Of a DNA stretch of 64,000 nt, positions 11,401 to 21,202 are shown piece by piece. The stretch comes from Gambelia wislizenii (lineage: Eukaryota > Chordata > Lepidosauria > Squamata > Crotaphytidae), in the NCBI GenBank assembly GCA_030847615.1, contig JAUMIR010000001.1, forward strand, positions 385,560,687-385,624,686, read 5' to 3'. Position 1 is the first letter of the stretch, and every line of letters begins with the position of its first letter. The position numbers were made by a program, and so were the translations under genes. A model generated the notes under the pieces. It did not search any database. It saw only the letters and a program-made list of their open reading frames with translations, and was not told the DNA's origin.

Positions 11401-11735
11401 CTATGGTCCTAACTGGACTGAAAGCGATACAAGGACTCCCTGAAACAACATCTCAGGCTTGGCCAAATTGATCACCAACAATGGTCCACCCTGGCCTCAC
11501 ATCGGGAGGCATGGAGACGCACTATCCACAATGCTGCAGCCTTATTTGAGAACTCATGCTGAACAAGTCTTGAAGAGAAACGACAACGTAGAAAGAATCA
11601 CAACCCAGAAACATCACCCAAGGAGACCTTCTGCTGTGTTTTCTGCAACCGGACTTGTTTATCTCAGATTGGCCTTTTCAGTCATCAGCGCGCTTGCAGA
11701 AAGTGCAGGATGAGTCCTCCCCAAATCTTCGTTTG
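11401..11735 (+). mobile_element. LINE 3' coding remnant with C-terminal zinc finger
   Basis: Broken frames give a segment like WRRTIHNAAALFEN followed by ETFCCVFCNRTCLSQIGLFS and HQRACRK. This is the C2H2-type finger (C-x2-C-x12-H-x3-C) that ends the ORF2 of several LINE groups. An inverted related copy is at 18240-18410. The clade is uncertain. Confidence 0.55.
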
Positions 11736-11745
11736 CGAAGAAAAG

Positions 11746-11748
<3 letters not shown>

Positions 11749-11784
<36 letters not shown>
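11749..11784. repeat. (GA)n microsatellite
   Basis: Uninterrupted GA dinucleotide run directly downstream of the LINE remnant; possibly grown from its tail. Confidence 0.9.
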
Positions 11785-11787
<3 letters not shown>

Positions 11788-12260
11788 TGGACTGATACCT
11801 CCACTGCTTCAGACCTGCCTGGATTACTTACCGAGCAGGCCACATGCTATCTGAAAAGTTTCCACTTTTCACTTCAAAGACTATTTCATTCTATACCCCT
11901 AAATCAAGAAACTGGATCATAACTGCCAAACTCCTAGACTGTGACCTGATATGATTTCTCCAGATTGGATAGACATAACTGTATTAGCAGTTCTACAACC
12001 ACCCTCTAAACCTAATTTTGTCTCGAGCTCTTTTCTCAAAAAACTCTTGAAGATTAAATTTCCAGCAGTTCTTCTAAAGGAAAAAAAATTAGAATTTTGA
12101 CTTTACTAAAGAACCTACCCAGTCATTAGCCATTTAACAAGATATACTATACATGCTTTTTTTCTCTCTCTCTCATTGTAGGAGTTCTACTCCTTTACCC
12201 ACACTACACAAACAATCCAGTTTGAAACAAATCCCTGGATCCCATAGTGTGGATGCACCT

Positions 12261-12572
12261 GGGACATTTTCAAATGCGGTGGAAGAAAAACCCCAAGGAG
12301 GTCGGGAGAAGAACGGGGCTGTTGCACTTACAGCACCCCGTTTCAGATGTTGCTGTCCTCCTCCTGACCTTCCCCGTGCTTCCTCCATGCTTCCTCTGTA
12401 CTGTGGGCACGGCTTTTTATTGGTGGAAAACCTCCGTCAATAAAAAGTGGTGTCCACAGCATGGGGGAAGCATGGGGGAAGGTCAAGAGGAGGATGGCAG
12501 TATCTAAAATGGGGCACTGGAAGCACAACAGCGCCATTCTCTTCCTGAGGTTCCCCCGTTTGAAAAAGTCCC
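12261..12572. mobile_element. Foldback MITE (TTTTCA-type ends), copy 1
   Basis: The ends are inverted: GGGACATTTTCAAATGCGG at left and CCCCGTTTGAAAAAGTCCC at right. The inner sequences mirror each other (CGGGAGAAGAACGGGGCTGT, and AACAGCGCCATTCTCTTCCTG toward the right), so most of its 312 bp can fold back. Two more members are at 32973 and 59586. Ends and TTA-like target duplications of those copies suggest a Harbinger-type origin. Confidence 0.6.
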
Positions 12573-12598
12573 TGGATGGAGTGTAGAAAAGACATGTC

Positions 12599-13414
12599 AT
12601 ACCGTATATCCCGGCGTATATGACGACTGGGCGTATAAGATGCCCCCCCCCAATTTTTAAGTTAAAATATAGAGTTTGCCCCCCCCCGTCTAGTCAGCCA
12701 CTGGCTGGAAAGCCTGCCCCCCATCAGCCATCCAGCTCAATGGCTGTAGATGATGGAATAGTCTGTGAAATTAAACGACTGAGAACAGCTAAAAAAGCAT
12801 GGGATACTTTGAGAACTCTCTGTGGTGTTCAATCTTTGGAAAGTAAGGCTGCATTAATAATTAAGTTGGTTAATATGAAGCTGGTTAATATGAAGCTATC
12901 AAATCCCACATTTTTGAATGAGCACATTAATGATTTTAGAGCCACTTGCAAACTCCTGGAGAGGAAATCCCCAAAGCTATGCAAATGGGAATCTTCCTGG
13001 CTAGTTTACCAAAATATAATCCCATAATAAATACCTTGCAATTAAAGAATGATTTAACTCTGCCAGAAGCTTTTATTCAGATAAGATAATTTCACCATGG
13101 ACAAAACTTGATGCAAAATGATAAGTATGAATCCAGAAATTCTAATTTTAGGCTAACATCATTTTAAACGGATTGTTTTTCTTCTCTCCTGAGCTAAATG
13201 GATGGCAATTTAACACTTCAAGGGCAAGGTAGTCATTCTCACAGCAGGGGGAAGAATCTGCTGGGAAAACTGCCCAAGGAATTTAACACTTCAAAGGCAA
13301 GGCAGTCATTCTCACAGCAGGGGAAAAGATCTGCTGGGCCTATAAGACGACCCCCCACTTTTGAGGAGATTTTCAGGTGTTGAAAAGCAGTCTTATACGC
13401 CAGAATATACAGTA
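12599..13414. mobile_element. Non-autonomous DNA element with CCGTATAT...GACGAC ends
   Basis: Left end TACCGTATATCCCGGCGTAT followed by GACGAC, right end CTTATACGCCAGAATATACA ending GTA; the termini are inverted repeats flanked by TA. Just inside both ends lies a poly-C/poly-G tract with AGTTAAAATATAGAGTTTG, as in the related element at 52447. The interior holds the copia-gag-like segment (12740-13089) and a duplicated ~73-bp unit (13203-13275 and 13276-13340). Confidence 0.65.
12740..13089 (+). pseudogene. Copia-type gag (UBN2-like) fragment inside a DNA element
   Basis: From ATG 12740 the frame reads DGIVCEIKRLRTAKKAWDTL, with the TAKxAWDxL motif, then SKAALIIKLVNMKL, FLNEHINDFRATCKLL (EHINxF motif). 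After a frame change near 12985 it continues ASLPKYNPIINTLQLKNDL and TLPEAFIQIR to a stop at 13087-13089. This order matches the capsid-like domain of Ty1/copia gag (UBN2/retrotran-gag). It lacks zinc knuckle and pol. A duplicated KLVNMKL unit is visible. It is broken, so not a working gene, but it is unusual cargo for the surrounding element. Confidence 0.6.
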
Positions 13415-13490
13415 GATAGTAAAGGAAAGGGTGTGTTTGTTAGGGAATGGGTGTTTGTTAGGTGCATTCCACCTGCAGAGCCATACAAAA

Positions 13491-13640
13491 TCATAGAGTT
13501 GGAAGAGACCATGAGGACCATCAAGTTCAACCCCCTGCCATGCAGGAATAAACAATCAAAGCATTCCAGACAGATGGCTATCCAGCCTCTGCTTAAAAAC
13601 CTCCAAAGAAGGAGGCTCTGCCACACTCCGAGGCAGTGCA
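13491..13640 (-). mobile_element. CR1 LINE 3' tail fragment
   Basis: Begins ATCATAGAGTTGGAAGAGAC and includes AACCCCCTGCCATGCAGGAA and GCCTCTGCTTAAAAACCTCC, the reverse complement of the CR1 3' end. Confidence 0.88.
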
Positions 13641-15285
13641 TACCTAACATACCTAACACTTCTCTTAAGTTACTGTTCTACCCACCTACCACTTCCTTCT
13701 CTGCAAGAATAAATCCAAGCATTTCTTTCTCCTGCTTATATCTGAATCTTCCTTTGGCCTTGCCAAACAATTAATTTCTCAGACAATACCTGCACAGTTC
13801 TGACACATTTGTTGTGTGAGACATAACTAAACATCCCTCTGAAAGTTACTGTTGCTGCAGGGACAACATGTTTTCTCAACACAAGAAAATATAATTTGTC
13901 GGAAGACTGCTCTTTCCCAGTAGCCCAATCAACTAAAACAAAGTGTGCCATCTGATATGTGGTTATGCAAGTATTCTCGGAACCAATGTAAGACTGCCTG
14001 TTGCTTCACTCATTCTTCCACCCCTCCCATTGTGTATCATCATTTTACATTGTTTACTGATTAAAGGCTGGCTGAAGCCAGAGTACTCTTCAAGAATTTG
14101 TATGAAAAAATCAGAATTGCTTTCAAAAATAATTTTGTAGAAGAAGGGAATGGACCCTGGGGGGGAAACAGGTCTAGCCAAAGAACTTCCTTTTCCATCA
14201 GTCCTGTGTGCTCTGTATGCACTCTGGGCTATTAATCTGATAAGAAACCTGAAGTTCTGAAGCATCTTAGCAAGTCCCAGTCATCTGTTTGGCTGGTAGC
14301 TACAGGCAGAATATGGTGGCAATTCAGCACCACTTAGAAGAGGTTATTTAAACTTGTTTTATTAGACCTTCTTATTGGGATGTACAAGTTTTGAATTTCA
14401 AGAAAGCCATCAATGAGAAAGCTGCAGGAAGCTTTTCTATCATGCAGAGCAAAGACACCGCAAGACACTGCCGGACATAAGCACGTCAAAGAGGCTAAGA
14501 CAACTGAGCTAAGACAACTGAGCTATCAATCAGCATTACGAAAGGAGCAGTTCAGTTAATTATAGTCAAGACTCTAAGGAGAGCAGGATCAAGTTCATTA
14601 TTATTTTTTTCAGTGCTTCACAAACAGCCTTTCAAGCAGTGTTTACAAGATGTCACGATTGGTTGGATTTGCTTTGAAGGCTTCCACAGCTGCATTCAGA
14701 AACAGGGAAATTAAATCAGCAGTGTGGAAGTACCCCATATTCAAAAGCTGAGTAAAATAGTGGGGAGATGTAAGAAACTAAGGACTCTTCTCTCCACCCA
14801 TGGAGCATCTTGATTCATCTAGGGATACCTGACAAAATGCTTTGTATGTGAAAAAAGAATGTGATGAAGCATCAGGTGGAGAATGCTTTTGTCAGCCTCT
14901 CCATCCCAGCAAGAAAGATTTTTTTTCTTATCTGGGAAGAAAATTTCTAAGACTAGGAAGACTTAGGGACAGGACACGATCGGGTCAAGCTTCCTTTAAA
15001 TTCAGTAACTTTGGCCACAAGGCAGAAACCAAAGAAGGCACTTCTCAAATTATCAGGCCAAGGCAGAAAACTGAATGCATGAGTTGGAACCAAGCAAAGG
15101 AAGAAGATCCTTCTCTTTCAGTCCAAAAGTTTCATGCTCTCTGCTAATCTCAAATTGATGTTTCACAATACATGAGCACATTATTGAGCACATACAGCCC
15201 ATGGTTCCTCAGGAAGGTAGGTCTCATTGGCAAGCTCCAGAAAGAGATAGAGGAAGGAAGTATGGAAAGAGGAAGGTCACATTTG
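13641..15285. other. Unassigned intronic stretch
   Basis: No gene recognised. The longest frames (about 14842-15147) have no domain I know. No clear repeat ends. Confidence 0.4.
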
Positions 15286-15385
15286 TTGTTGTTAACTGCC
15301 ATCAAGTTGACTTGGATTTATGGCGACCCTATATTTCCAACTCTACAATTCTGTGATTCTGTGATTCTGTGATTCTGTGAGTAGA
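15286..15385 (-). repeat. RTE-BovB tail fragment and GATTCTGT repeats
   Basis: GTTGTTGTTAACTGCCATCA, then TTTATGGCGACCCTAT, is a reverse-oriented RTE/SINE tail. It runs into about four copies of the octamer ATTCTGTG at 15350-15380, like the short repeated 3' termini of CR1. Confidence 0.6.
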
Positions 15386-15485
15386 CAGGTAGGGAAACTG
15401 TACTGGAGTTGCAAAGTGATAGAGAAGAAGGCCTAAATTCTACTGTTAATCCCCACTAGAGTAGAGCCATTGAATTGGTTCAATG

Positions 15486-15660
15486 TGAAGTTGAAGGCTT
15501 TCACGGCCAGCATCCATAGATTTTCCTTTGGTTTTTTTCAGGCTGTGAGGCCGTGTTCTGGAATAGTTTCTTTCTGACGTTTCGCCTGCATCTTTGGCTG
15601 GCATCCTCAGAGAATGGTTGGGTAGGTGCGTGTGTGGTGTTTCTGGAAGATATGCTGGTC
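15486..15660 (-). mobile_element. Penelope-like terminal repeat fragment
   Basis: Matches the ends of the Penelope segment at 54600-55940: shared strings AGTTGAAGGCTTTCACGGCC, GTGTTCTGGAATAGTTTCTT and TTGGGTAGGTG. It carries the hammerhead-like motif at 15567-15618. No coding part is attached. Confidence 0.75.
15567..15618 (-). ncRNA. Hammerhead-ribozyme-like motif in Penelope end
   Basis: On the minus strand, in order: TTCT (helix I 5' strand), CTGAGGA (the CUGANGA core), GCC paired to GGC as helix II closing a purine-rich loop, GAAAC, GTC (cleavage triplet), then AGAA pairing back to TTCT. Helix III would be only the ACGT dinucleotide pair with no loop, so the monomer would be weak and a dimer is more plausible, as known for hammerheads in Penelope-like elements. 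One extra T sits between the core A and helix II. Activity is inferred, not shown. Confidence 0.55.
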
Positions 15661-16660
15661 TGTAAATGTTAGTCAGTCATAATGGTCATGACCTCCAGAT
15701 ACAGAACTGCCATAGGAGGGCTTGACAATTTGGTGATGGAGTGAGAGGGACGGGAGGGAGTGGGGAAGGCAGCGAAGGGGCACTTGTTCTTGCTTCTGTG
15801 AACACCTCCTCCTTCCCCTTCTGATGGATGTGTGGCAAAGCAGGGGGGTGGGAGAGATGGATTTAGTGCCGTTTTTTGTTAGTTTACCACAGTGATGTGA
15901 GGATGTCACCAGTGTGTAAAACAAATAGGGTTGAGGAGAAAGAACCATGCTGGATCCCCCCCCCCGCAAGCTGGCAGCTTCTCCTTGTCCAGCAGAAACA
16001 ACAACAAGCATCACTTTGCCACCTTCCCCATCCTCCCTTGCCCCACTCACTCTATCTGGCCTTGGTTTAATATTGTCAGGGGGAGCATGAGAGGGTAGAG
16101 GTGGCAGTTGGTGGATGCACTCAGTAAGCATTGGGGGTGGAAGCAGTGCACGGGGATGACTGAGGCAAACAGAGGGAGCAAGCCTGCGAGAGGGAAAGCG
16201 AGTGGATGGGCAAGGGAGTAGACAGGCGAGTGGCAGGCAGAAGCCATTTCAGTCATGCGCCACATGCACCATGGGCTGGAGGGGTTCATTGGCAGGAAGA
16301 GCAATGGAGAAGTGGAGTAGAGGGAGAATAACTGCCACCAGTCCAGCCCTGTTTGGCTGTTGTAAAAATCTCCTTTAGTATTGTCTTCCTTCTCTTCCTT
16401 CTCCTCGAAAGGTGGATGACAACACCGCAGGGGATTTCTGCAGCAGTGTCCTTGTCCTGGGAGGCACAGGGAGAAGCCTTGAGAGCAGAGGCAATGGAGG
16501 CAAGGCAGAGGTGGTCTTGGAGTGAGGAAGAGATTTTTGCAACAGCAGAGTCTGTAGCATGAATGTTTGGGGAGCTTAAAATATTCATGGTTTCTTCCAC
16601 CTTTGTGGGGATCCTGCACCCCTAACCCCTCTGAAAGTTGAGAGCCAACTATATTATGGA
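15661..16660. mobile_element. Possible decayed Tigger-like element, right end only
   Basis: The segment about 16602-16655 (GCACCCCTAACCCCTCTGAA then GAGAGCCAACTATA) parallels the right ends of the Tigger-like elements at 27984 and 61725 (CCTAACCCCYGC... GGGACAACTGTA). The GC-richer interior with open frames on both strands fits such an element. No left end was found. Confidence 0.35.
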
Positions 16661-16887
16661 AAAGCTGCTGAAGTTCAATCATGCAGTCCTCATTCATTCA
16701 ACAGGACACTATTCTAATTATGGCTTTCCTCACATTTACTAAGAACTTCCACGGCTGATGTTGCCATTCAGAATTGCCCCCCCCCCATGCATCTGCTATT
16801 CTAGACAGGAAGAAAGCTCCCATTGGTGGTGGTGGAGACATTCTGACCAGGATTTTTGCAGGGGCAAGCATGGTGCAGTGGTAAGAC

Positions 16888-17122
16888 CCAGTATGGTGCA
16901 GTGGTTTAAATGATGGACTACAACTCTGGAGACCAGGATTTGAATCCCTGCTCAGCCATAGAAACCCACTGGGTGTCCTTGGGTAAGTCATACTCTCTCA
17001 GCCTCAGAGGGAAGCTAAAGCAAACCCCCTCTGAACAAATCTTGACCAAAAAAAAACCTGTGACAGCTTTACCTCTGGGTCACCGTAAGTCAGAAATTAC
17101 TTGAAGACACACCACAACAAGA
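16888..17122 (+). repeat. Sauria-type SINE (near full length)
   Basis: Head TATGGTGCAGTGGTTTAAAT with an A-box, B-box in GGATTTGAATCCCTGCTC, then CAGCCATAGAAACCCACTGG, TTGGGTAAGTCATACTCTCT, and the RTE-BovB-like tail GGTCACCGTAAGTCAGAAAT ending CACACCACAACAAG. This tRNA-derived, BovB-tailed family is characteristic of squamates and supports the taxonomic call. A partial copy of the head, TGGTGCAGTGGTAAGACCCA, directly precedes it. Confidence 0.85.
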
Positions 17123-18239
17123 ACTTTAAGTGTTCTTCTCTCTTCATTATAACCCCTGTCCAGACAACACCCCCCAACACACACAGACACAGAGCGCTTT
17201 CTTTCTTTCTCTCTCCCCCTCCCTCCCCCCTCCTCTCTATATATATTGTAAAGCAAGTAGACCAGGAATAACTATGTGACAAATATGTCAAGTTCAGCCC
17301 TAAGTGGACTCTAGTCTGAAATGTTAATGTAAAAATTGATTTGCTGATCCTTAATAGGCACCTGTTTATTGCTTTGCTGTTTTAAAGTGTAACTCATGTC
17401 ATAGCAATCTCTGGGGTTAATGGCTAAAATGAATTTGCCTGCAGAGCAATTTTACTAAGGTAGAAAGCTGGAGGAAGTTCCATTTGAACACTTACTATTT
17501 TCTTAATTATTCTATGTGAAAGTTATAGATGAATACACCAATTTTATACAGAGGGAAAATAATCATAATGCATTCAAATATGGCATGTTTGTTACTGTTT
17601 ACGCTTTGCAGTTCTCTTGTTATGCAATGAGTAGCCGAACTCCAGGCATCTCTTATGTTTTTCTGTATTGGTGATCAGTGATAAGCTGCAAGTATGTGAC
17701 CAAAATAAACAAATGCTGTACTTTCCTTATAATAAACTACTAAATTATCCTTGGTACAGAAACTCTTCTCCATTTTCTTGCAATAACAATCTTGGATGGA
17801 GATGCAAATTGTTCAATGAACAAATAAGCAGGATCAAATATATATATATGAACATATGAACATGAACATCTAACATTTCAGTATCTAGAAATATATTAAT
17901 TAAGGAGCAAAAGTACCATTTTTAAAAATAATGAGGAAGTATAGAAGAATTTTGATTAAAATAGTCTCCAGCTAGAGGTAGGAAGTCATTGTAGTGTGTA
18001 GACTGTAGTTTTTGTAGTTTCATTATTTTTCTTTCTATACATATGTGTATTTTTTCTACACCTTTCTTTCTTTCTTTTTGCTTAATGTTACTTATGTACA
18101 AATAATTTGGTCATTTAATTGGAATATTATGTTTGCGTTTTAGATATGTAGAAAAATCCATGTGTCTTAATAAAATATATTATAAAAAAAATAAATAACA
18201 TCTCAATAACTTTTCATCATTCTCCAGAAAAGTTCAGCT
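17123..18239. other. Unassigned intronic stretch
   Basis: AT-rich; a C/T-rich tract at about 17190-17235 and a short TA run at 17836-17850. No gene recognised. Confidence 0.4.
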
Positions 18240-18410
18240 CAGAAACATACTCTCTCTCTGGCTTTTCTTTGCAAACGAAGATTCAGGAAGGACTCATCCC
18301 ACGCTTTCTGCAAGCACGCTGATGACTAAAAAGGCCAATCCAAGATAAACAAGTCCGGTTGCAGAAAGCACAGCAGAAGGTCTCCTTGGGTGATGTTTCC
18401 GGGTTGTGAT
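18240..18410 (-). mobile_element. LINE C-terminal zinc-finger remnant, inverted copy
   Basis: On the minus strand reads NPETSPKETFCCAFCNRTCL then SWIGLFSHQRACRKRGMSPS, the same finger as at 11401-11735. It ends at GAGAGAGTATG, matching the (GA)n junction of the other copy. Confidence 0.55.
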
Positions 18411-19608
18411 TACACATTGATAAAATCAATCTTGGGGCTTGTACAGTCAACATCATACTATACTTTTGCATCAAAGGTGATAAACCCCTTGCATGGTCAT
18501 CTTAAAGTAGTTCTCTTGAACAGATGGCCATCAAAAAAATGGCAAATTTCAAAGGATAAAAGTTGCCAAACATCACTGAATATTGCTCATTGCAGATCAT
18601 TTTGCACTATATTTGATTTCTGCTAGTCCAAATATCATTCTGGGAGACCACAGTAAGTAGAAATGCTGCTTTTTAAAAATAAGAACAACAAAAAAAAACT
18701 ATTGCTAATTTTTCAAACATATGCTTTCTTTTTAATGGATCGAAATGCTTTCAGGTGAGTCAAAGTTTCTAATCTGAAGCTACTGGGAAGAGGTAGGTCT
18801 GACATCTAACATCATTAAGGATTCTACCAGACACTTTTGCAATGTAAGAAGGTTTCCAGAGATGGTTTGGGAATCCCACTGCATGTCACTATGAATTTGA
18901 AACACCTTGGTTGTACTACTTGTATGACGGCTTTTGTATGATTGTCCATATTGCTTGTAGGATTGCTTATATATCCTCATAACCTGTGTTTAACCTGTAC
19001 ATTTATAAATAAATGTCACAAAGACAACCTGAGTACCCAATTATTTCTTTTTCCAAAAAAGTGGACTTGTAGTATTTGCTCATTACTTCGTACAGAAATA
19101 CAAATCATTTTGATTCAGAGTACCAGTTGTGTAAATCCTTAGCAATTAAAGCACATATTCTGTCAGTTTCGTTTTCAAAGAAAATTTCAAGCCTTTTTTT
19201 TTAAAAAAAAAACGCACTGATTAAAGAAAAAAATAGAAGCTACAATTACACCTTTGAGTTTTAGAGACAGGCATGCTGAGTGAAGCCTTTCCCAGAATGA
19301 AATAGACAGCACAATGCATAGCACTTAAATGTAATCAAGACAAACATACCATCATCTCATACCTACAGGACATGGAAATATATTTCAAACCTTTCCATCA
19401 CCCCAAAATCAGCAATCAGCCTTTTGTTCATAATCACAGGCTTAGCATTATGTTCTAATGTTGTTTTTTCTTTCACTCACTTTTCCTGTACAGATTTTGC
19501 AGCATGTAAAAAGTTTGCTTCAGATTTCATCAAATCATAAATGTTAGTTTATTGAGTTGCAGTTATTCCCCTAAAAAAACAAAGCAGACAAATAAGCAGA
19601 ATACCTAC
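18411..19608 (-). other. Intron downstream of the NELL1 exon
   Basis: Begins (minus strand) with the donor GTAGGTATT after the exon. No further coding exon or transposon was recognised in this stretch. Confidence 0.5.
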
Positions 19609-19779
19609 CTATTGCAGTCCACATGAAGCAGGAGATGGGATGCACTTAGGGACAATGCAATCTTGTGCCACTGTCCATCTGCTAGCCGATACGGAAATAC
19701 TTCTGTTCTTGACTTTCCATTAAATCTGTAGTGGTATCTTATTTCATCTCTCAAGCCACTGCTTTCCAGTTCAAAGTAA
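19609..19779 (-). CDS. NELL1: NELL1 exon (part of TSPN/laminin-G-like domain)
   Basis: This is one internal coding exon of 171 bp. On the minus strand it is preceded by a pyrimidine-rich tract ending TTTAAATGCAG and followed by the donor GTAGGTATT. Both junctions are phase 2: the first base completes a codon and the last two bases (AG) start an Arg codon. It encodes 56 full residues beginning YFELESSGLRDEIRYHY and ending ASHLLLHVDCN. From memory of the family this follows human NELL1 nearly residue for residue and is clearly closer to NELL1 than to NELL2. NELL1 is a secreted multidomain glycoprotein with an N-terminal TSPN domain, von Willebrand C and EGF-like repeats, and roles in bone and cartilage differentiation; this exon falls in the TSPN fold. 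There are no stops or frameshifts, and substitutions are conservative (Val to Ile or Leu), so it looks functional. The flanking exons (about IYERVID onward, and the segment before YFEL) were not found, as expected for a gene with very long introns. Confidence 0.93.
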
Positions 19780-20175
19780 CTGCATTTAAAACAAAGAAAA
19801 TCAGTTCTACTTTGTGAACTGAACATTATGAAATCAGGCATTCCAAGGCTGAATAAAAATGGTAGAAGTTGACTTTTTTTTAAAATTCCCAAATTATTTA
19901 TCCGAAGAAGTTACTTAAGCATGTAAAATACTGCTTCCAGAGAGCCTCCCCCATATTGCCACTGGTAGTCAGAACTGCCCTCATAGTTATGGCTGAGAGT
20001 TAGTAATTCACAATTCTCAATGCAAACAATAAATCAATATATGAACAAACAAAGAAACCCAGTTGGCAGGTTTGAGGAAAGCTTGGAAAAATTACTTTTT
20101 TGATAGGCAATCCCCAAATGCCCAGCTAATAACTCCAATGGCCAATGCTTGCTAAATAATTCTGATGACCAACAT
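19780..20175 (-). other. Intron upstream of the NELL1 exon
   Basis: Ends with the acceptor tract before 19779; otherwise unassigned. Confidence 0.5.
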
Positions 20176-20230
20176 ATGAAATAACGAGACCACACACAAG
20201 TATTGGGTTAAAATATGGCCCACACTGGAT
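20176..20230 (-). mobile_element. Short terminus shared with the retroelement at 29107
   Basis: ATGAAATAACGAGACCACAC, then ATTGGGTTAAAATATGGCC, closely matches 29107-29160 (ATGAAATAACGAGACCAGAC, ATTGGGTTGAAATACGGGCC). After about 55 bases similarity stops. It is likely a severely truncated end of the same tyrosine-recombinase/SGNH element family. Confidence 0.55.
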
Positions 20231-20614
20231 TTGAGGGAGTGTTGAACTAACTACCTTCAAGTGCTCTCTTTCTTTTATTGAGCTATCTTGTTAAGGGAGG
20301 GGCTGGCAGCAGTGTTGTAGGCTGCACTGGGTGTCTGTGTGTAGCTAGTTTTTCAAATTCCCACATTACCGCAAAGCAACACCATGTTGGGATCACTGTG
20401 GAAACCGAAGTACACTGCACTTCCCAGCAATGAAGGCTGGTGGCTCCAACATCAGTGGGGCTGGGAAGCCACGCCAGGTTTCAGTTAGACTTTTAAAGGA
20501 GCTATATGTAACTTGGATACTTCCTTTAAAATTTGGATTAAAATCTGCAATTGATTCATTGCCCCACTGACATCAGACCACCAGCCTCCAGCATTTCAGG
20601 TATTAACCCAATTA
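20231..20614. other. Unassigned intronic stretch
   Basis: No gene or named repeat seen. Confidence 0.4.
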
Positions 20615-20704
20615 ACCCACCAATGACACTACCTTTTCATGGTGGTGGGATTGTGTGCTCCTGTGAGGCAAAGGGCTATGCTGACAGAAGAAGCCAACAC
20701 CTTA
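20615..20704 (+). repeat. RTE-BovB 5'-UTR-like fragment
   Basis: CACCAATGACACTACCTTTT and GTGTGCTCCTGTGAGGCAAA, then GCTATGCTGACAG, match 27255-27330, which is the upstream part of the RTE-BovB element there. The fragment stops where the DIRS element begins. Confidence 0.55.
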
Positions 20705-21202
20705 CATGACGTGACACTTTGCGGTCCCAGACCGTACCACCCCTCCGCCCCCTTTGAATGAAAACTCGACACTTGCTGTTGGATACAAAGATTATATTTT
20801 TGGTTACATCTTCAGAAAACATAGGTTAGATACAGGTTAGTGAATACATGTTTTGGCAATAAAATATGGCCGCAATTTATGGCTAGATGGTTGGCGGCAA
20901 TGTCTGGGTCGTGATCCCTTTTTCTTAAGCCCATCCATGTGGGCCAAGACATCTGTCAGTCCATGCTGACACCCTGGAGGAGAGGGCTGCTGGCCAGGCC
21001 ATCTGCCCGACTCCCTCTCCTCCCCTGAAAACAAGCAGTTAACCGCTAGAGGCGGGGTCTCCCATGAACTTGAACTTAAACTTGAACTAGTGCTTGAACT
21101 TGCACTTGATGGAGACCCCTGACCTCCTGCCCTATCACGACCCATGACATCCGCCACCAAGGCTTTTCCCCCCGGAAACGCCTTCCGCCAACCATCCCGT
21201 CA
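20705..21202 (-). other. DIRS 3' noncoding region
   Basis: Runs from the tyrosine-recombinase stop to the element end. It contains a run of CAAGTTCAAG-type repeats (about 21070-21110) and near the end GGGGTGGTACGGTCTGGGAC (minus strand). All these landmarks recur in the same order in the plus-strand copy at 42925-43425, which supports both boundaries approximately. Confidence 0.65.

Noticed and set aside
15673..16697. Overlapping 60-216-codon frames
   Set aside because: Pro/Ser/Leu/Cys-rich in several frames with no domain; the region looks like a decayed DNA element.
1..19608. Search for the next NELL1 exon (segment after HVDCNR)
   Set aside because: No minus-strand segment resembling the expected IYERVID...WLGQRN exon was seen; long NELL1 introns explain its absence.
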